A stretch of 15,219 nt of DNA, taken from NCBI GenBank assembly GCA_900555375.1, contig USLC01000007.1, forward strand, positions 1 to 15,219, in the 5' to 3' direction. Every line of letters starts with the position of its first letter. The stretch's first letter is position 1. A program made the translations under genes and the position numbers. Source of the stretch: an uncultured Eubacteriales bacterium (GTDB lineage: Bacteria; Bacillota; Clostridia; Monoglobales; Monoglobaceae). This document shows positions 13,784 through 15,219 of this stretch, piece after piece. A model generated the notes under the pieces. That model had not been told where the DNA came from and made no database searches. It saw nothing but the letters and a program-made list of their open reading frames with translations.

Positions 13784-15014
13784 AAAGCGGGTGCTTCTTG
13801 CAAAGCGCGTCAACCCTTGCGGCAACCTCATCGCGCGTGTTATCAAAATCTTTTATTACCATCGAGATAAGCTCTGCAACCTCGGTCATATCCTCTTCCG
13901 TAAATCCGCGTGTTGTAACCGCCGGAGTACCCAGTCTTATTCCGCTTGTTACAAACGGGCTTTGCGGGTCGTTGGGAATGGTATTTTTGTTGCACGTGAT
14001 TCCAACCTCATCAAGGTTATGCTCTACTTCTTTTCCGGTCTTGCCCTGCTTTGTCAAATCAACAAGCATAAGGTGGTTATCGGTTCCTCCCGATACTATG
14101 CTTATTCCTCTTGTCATAAGCTCATCCGCAAGCTTTGCGGCGTTCTTCTTTATCTGTGCCTGATAAGCCTTAAACTCGGGCGAGAGAGCCTCTTTAAAGC
14201 ACACCGCTTTTGCCGCGATTATATGCATAAGCGGGCCGCCCTGGCAGCCGGGGAAGACAGCCTTGTTTATATCCTTTGCGTACTTTTCCTTGCAGAGAAT
14301 AAGTCCGCCTCTCGGACCCCTCAATGTCTTATGCGTTGTTGTTGTAACAAAATCCGCATAAGGAACGGGGCTTTGATGCAGCCCTGCCGCAACAAGACCT
14401 GCGATATGCGCCATATCAACCATAAGATAAGCTCCGACCTCATCGGCAATCTCACGGAACTTCGCAAAATCGATTTCTCTTGCATATGCGCTTGCCCCCG
14501 CAAGAATCAGCTTCGGCTTATTCTCGGTTGCAAGTTTGTAAACCTCATCATAATCTATTCTGTGCGTAACGCTGTCTACGCCATACGGCACAACATTAAA
14601 ATACTTGCCCGAAATATTAACGGGCGAACCGTGGCTTAAGTGTCCGCCGTGCGCAAGATTCATACCGAGATATGTGTCTCCCGGCTTCATTGCAGCAAAA
14701 AATACGGCAAGGTTTGCCTGCGCCCCCGAATGAGGCTGAACATTTGCAAACTCCGCTCCGAAGAGTTCCTTTGCACGTTCTCTTGCCAAATCCTCAACTA
14801 TATCGACGTACTCGCAGCCGCCGTAATAACGCTTGCCCGGATACCCCTCCGCATATTTGTTTGTAAGAGGCGTTCCCATCGCCTCCATAACAGCGGGACT
14901 TACAAAGTTTTCGGATGCGATAAGCTCAATTTTACCGCGCTGTCTGCTTATTTCTTTAAATATCGCCTCAGCTACTTCGGGATCCGTCTTTTTTACGTTT
15001 TCCAATTCAAACAT
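13776..15014 (-). CDS. glyA: Serine hydroxymethyltransferase
   Basis: This PLP enzyme interconverts serine and glycine, transferring the one-carbon unit to tetrahydrofolate. Visible: KIELIASENFVS, the YAEGYPGKRYYGG segment (54-66), PHSGAQAN, MVDMAHIAGLVAAG with the PLP aspartate D200, the PLP lysine K229 in TTTTHKTLRGPRGG, and SGIRLGTPAVTTRG near the C-terminus. The start at 15014 (412 residues) is chosen because GAAAGGAT lies about 9 bases upstream; a TTG at 15023 in the same frame abuts that site and is unlikely. First gene of the - strand operon; its stop lies within the rarA start region. Unusual detail: GLHQSPVP where many homologs read HP(S/N)PVP. Confidence 0.97.
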   Translation of the reverse strand: MFELENVKKTDPEVAEAIFKEISRQRGKIELIASENFVSPAVMEAMGTPLTNKYAEGYPGKRYYGGCEYVDIVEDLARERAKELFGAEFANVQPHSGAQANLAVFFAAMKPGDTYLGMNLAHGGHLSHGSPVNISGKYFNVVPYGVDSVTHRIDYDEVYKLATENKPKLILAGASAYAREIDFAKFREIADEVGAYLMVDMAHIAGLVAAGLHQSPVPYADFVTTTTHKTLRGPRGGLILCKEKYAKDINKAVFPGCQGGPLMHIIAAKAVCFKEALSPEFKAYQAQIKKNAAKLADELMTRGISIVSGGTDNHLMLVDLTKQGKTGKEVEHNLDEVGITCNKNTIPNDPQSPFVTSGIRLGTPAVTTRGFTEEDMTEVAELISMVIKDFDNTRDEVAARVDALCKKHPLYE

Positions 15015-15031
15015 TTTTCTCAATCCTTTCG

Positions 15032-15048
15032 GGCGCGCACGGCGCGTC
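15032..15048 (-). promoter_or_regulatory. GC-rich hairpin just upstream of the glyA ribosome site
   Basis: GGCGCGC (15032-15038) pairs with GCGCGTC (15042-15048) around a 3-base loop (seven pairs, one G-T), in an otherwise AT-rich leader. It ends immediately before the GAAAGGAT ribosome site on the - strand mRNA. It could influence access to that site; no U-run follows, so it is not a terminator. Confidence 0.5.
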
Positions 15049-15065
15049 TTACAAATTTATCTTAA

Positions 15066-15088
15066 AGAATAATATTGCAAATTATTCT
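15066..15088 (-). promoter_or_regulatory. Inverted repeat at the predicted glyA transcription start
   Basis: AGAATAAT (15066-15073) and ATTATTCT (15081-15088) form a perfect 8-base inverted repeat with a 7-base spacer (ATTGCAA). It begins right at the predicted +1 (about 15089), a usual place for a repressor operator; it could also form a hairpin at the 5' end of the mRNA. I do not recognise the regulator: the spacing does not fit a Fur/PerR box. Confidence 0.5.
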
Positions 15089-15095
15089 GATTTAT

Positions 15096-15124
15096 ATTAT
15101 AATATTATATATAAAATTTTGCAA
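15096..15124 (-). promoter_or_regulatory. Predicted sigma-A promoter for the glyA operon
   Basis: On the - strand, TTGCAA (15124-15119) and TATAAT (15101-15096) are separated by 17 bases. Predicted start near 15089, leader of about 75 bases. The -35 hexamer is its own reverse complement and could also serve the divergent gene. Confidence 0.7.
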
Positions 15125-15148
15125 GAGAAATTTGTAAACTTTTAAAAT
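15119..15148 (+). promoter_or_regulatory. Candidate promoter for the divergent gene at 15168
   Basis: TTGCAA (15119-15124), 18 bases, TAAAAT (15143-15148). If used, transcription would begin near 15155, directly at the GAGGTG ribosome site, giving an almost leaderless message. It shares its -35 with the glyA promoter, so the two could not be occupied together. Confidence 0.4.
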
Positions 15149-15167
15149 AAAATGCGAGGTGTCGGAT

Positions 15168-15219
15168 ATGAAAGAAAGCATTAAATCAAAGCGCCGCAGA
15201 GCCGCCGAAATATATAAAA
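15168..15219 (+). CDS. N-terminal 17 residues of an unidentified gene
   Basis: ATG at 15168 preceded by GAGGTG (15156-15161) opens a frame that runs off the window: MKESIKSKRRRAAEIYK. It is basic and helical, with no signal peptide. The start style loosely resembles endonuclease III (nth) from related bacteria, but too little is visible to name it. The ATG at 15152 gives only a short frame ending in TAA. Confidence 0.5.
   Translation, partial: MKESIKSKRRRAAEIYK

Noticed and set aside
13784..13846. N-terminal extension of rarA by 21 codons
   Set aside because: The residues mirror glyA coding sequence and do not resemble RarA; family proteins start just before PLADRxRP.
13707..14639. 310-residue + strand ORF
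   Set aside because: It is fully antisense to glyA and the rarA start, and is Cys/Arg-rich with no recognisable domain; a shadow of glyA codon use.
1..15219. CRISPR arrays, tRNA/rRNA genes, insertion sequences, prophage or defence systems
   Set aside because: No direct-repeat array, tRNA-like cloverleaf, transposase, integrase or toxin-antitoxin pair was seen; the content is core metabolism, translation and repair.

Overview
This window looks like chromosomal housekeeping DNA from a low-to-mid GC member of the Clostridia (Bacillota), probably an uncultured gut or anaerobic lineage. The evidence is the gene content and order (desulfurase-thiI, cinA-recA-recX, rimO-pgsA-plsX, acpP-rnc, rarA-ruvX-DUF1292), a ThiI without a rhodanese domain, sigma-A promoters close to consensus, AGGAGG-type ribosome sites and two TTG starts. 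No phage, transposon, CRISPR array, rRNA or tRNA gene is visible.

Left edge (1-556): the first ~150 bases are GC-rich (76 of the first 120 bases by hand count) and read on the + strand like part of an SMC/YhaN-type ATPase. They then join, in the opposite orientation, the first ~53 codons of mutS2 on the - strand. This join looks unnatural and is probably an assembly chimera or rearrangement. An AT-rich spacer follows, with a mutS2 promoter on the - strand and a perfect consensus promoter on the + strand. 557-1063: a single-gene unit encoding a small exported protein with an Ada-like Cys/His zinc-site tail, closed by a strong terminator.

1180-11743 (+ strand): three transcription groups. The first is cysteine desulfurase, thiI (tRNA 4-thiouridine) and cinA. 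The second is recA-recX, from a consensus promoter, then rimO, pgsA and plsX (S12 methylthiolation and phospholipid synthesis). The third is acpP, two large hairpins, rnc and a radical SAM gene (Elp3/COG1243-like) that carries a frameshift near its start.

11749-15089 (- strand): a convergent operon glyA-rarA-ruvX-DUF1292 (yrzB-like) that ends at a terminator shared with the + strand operon. glyA has a good promoter with an inverted repeat at the predicted transcription start. A divergent + strand gene begins at 15168 and runs off the window; its candidate promoter shares the palindromic -35 hexamer TTGCAA with glyA.

I found no convincing new multi-gene system. The items most worth a second look are the chimeric left edge, the frameshifted radical SAM gene, the paired long hairpins just upstream of the RNase III gene, the symmetric glyA control region, and the small exported zinc-site protein.
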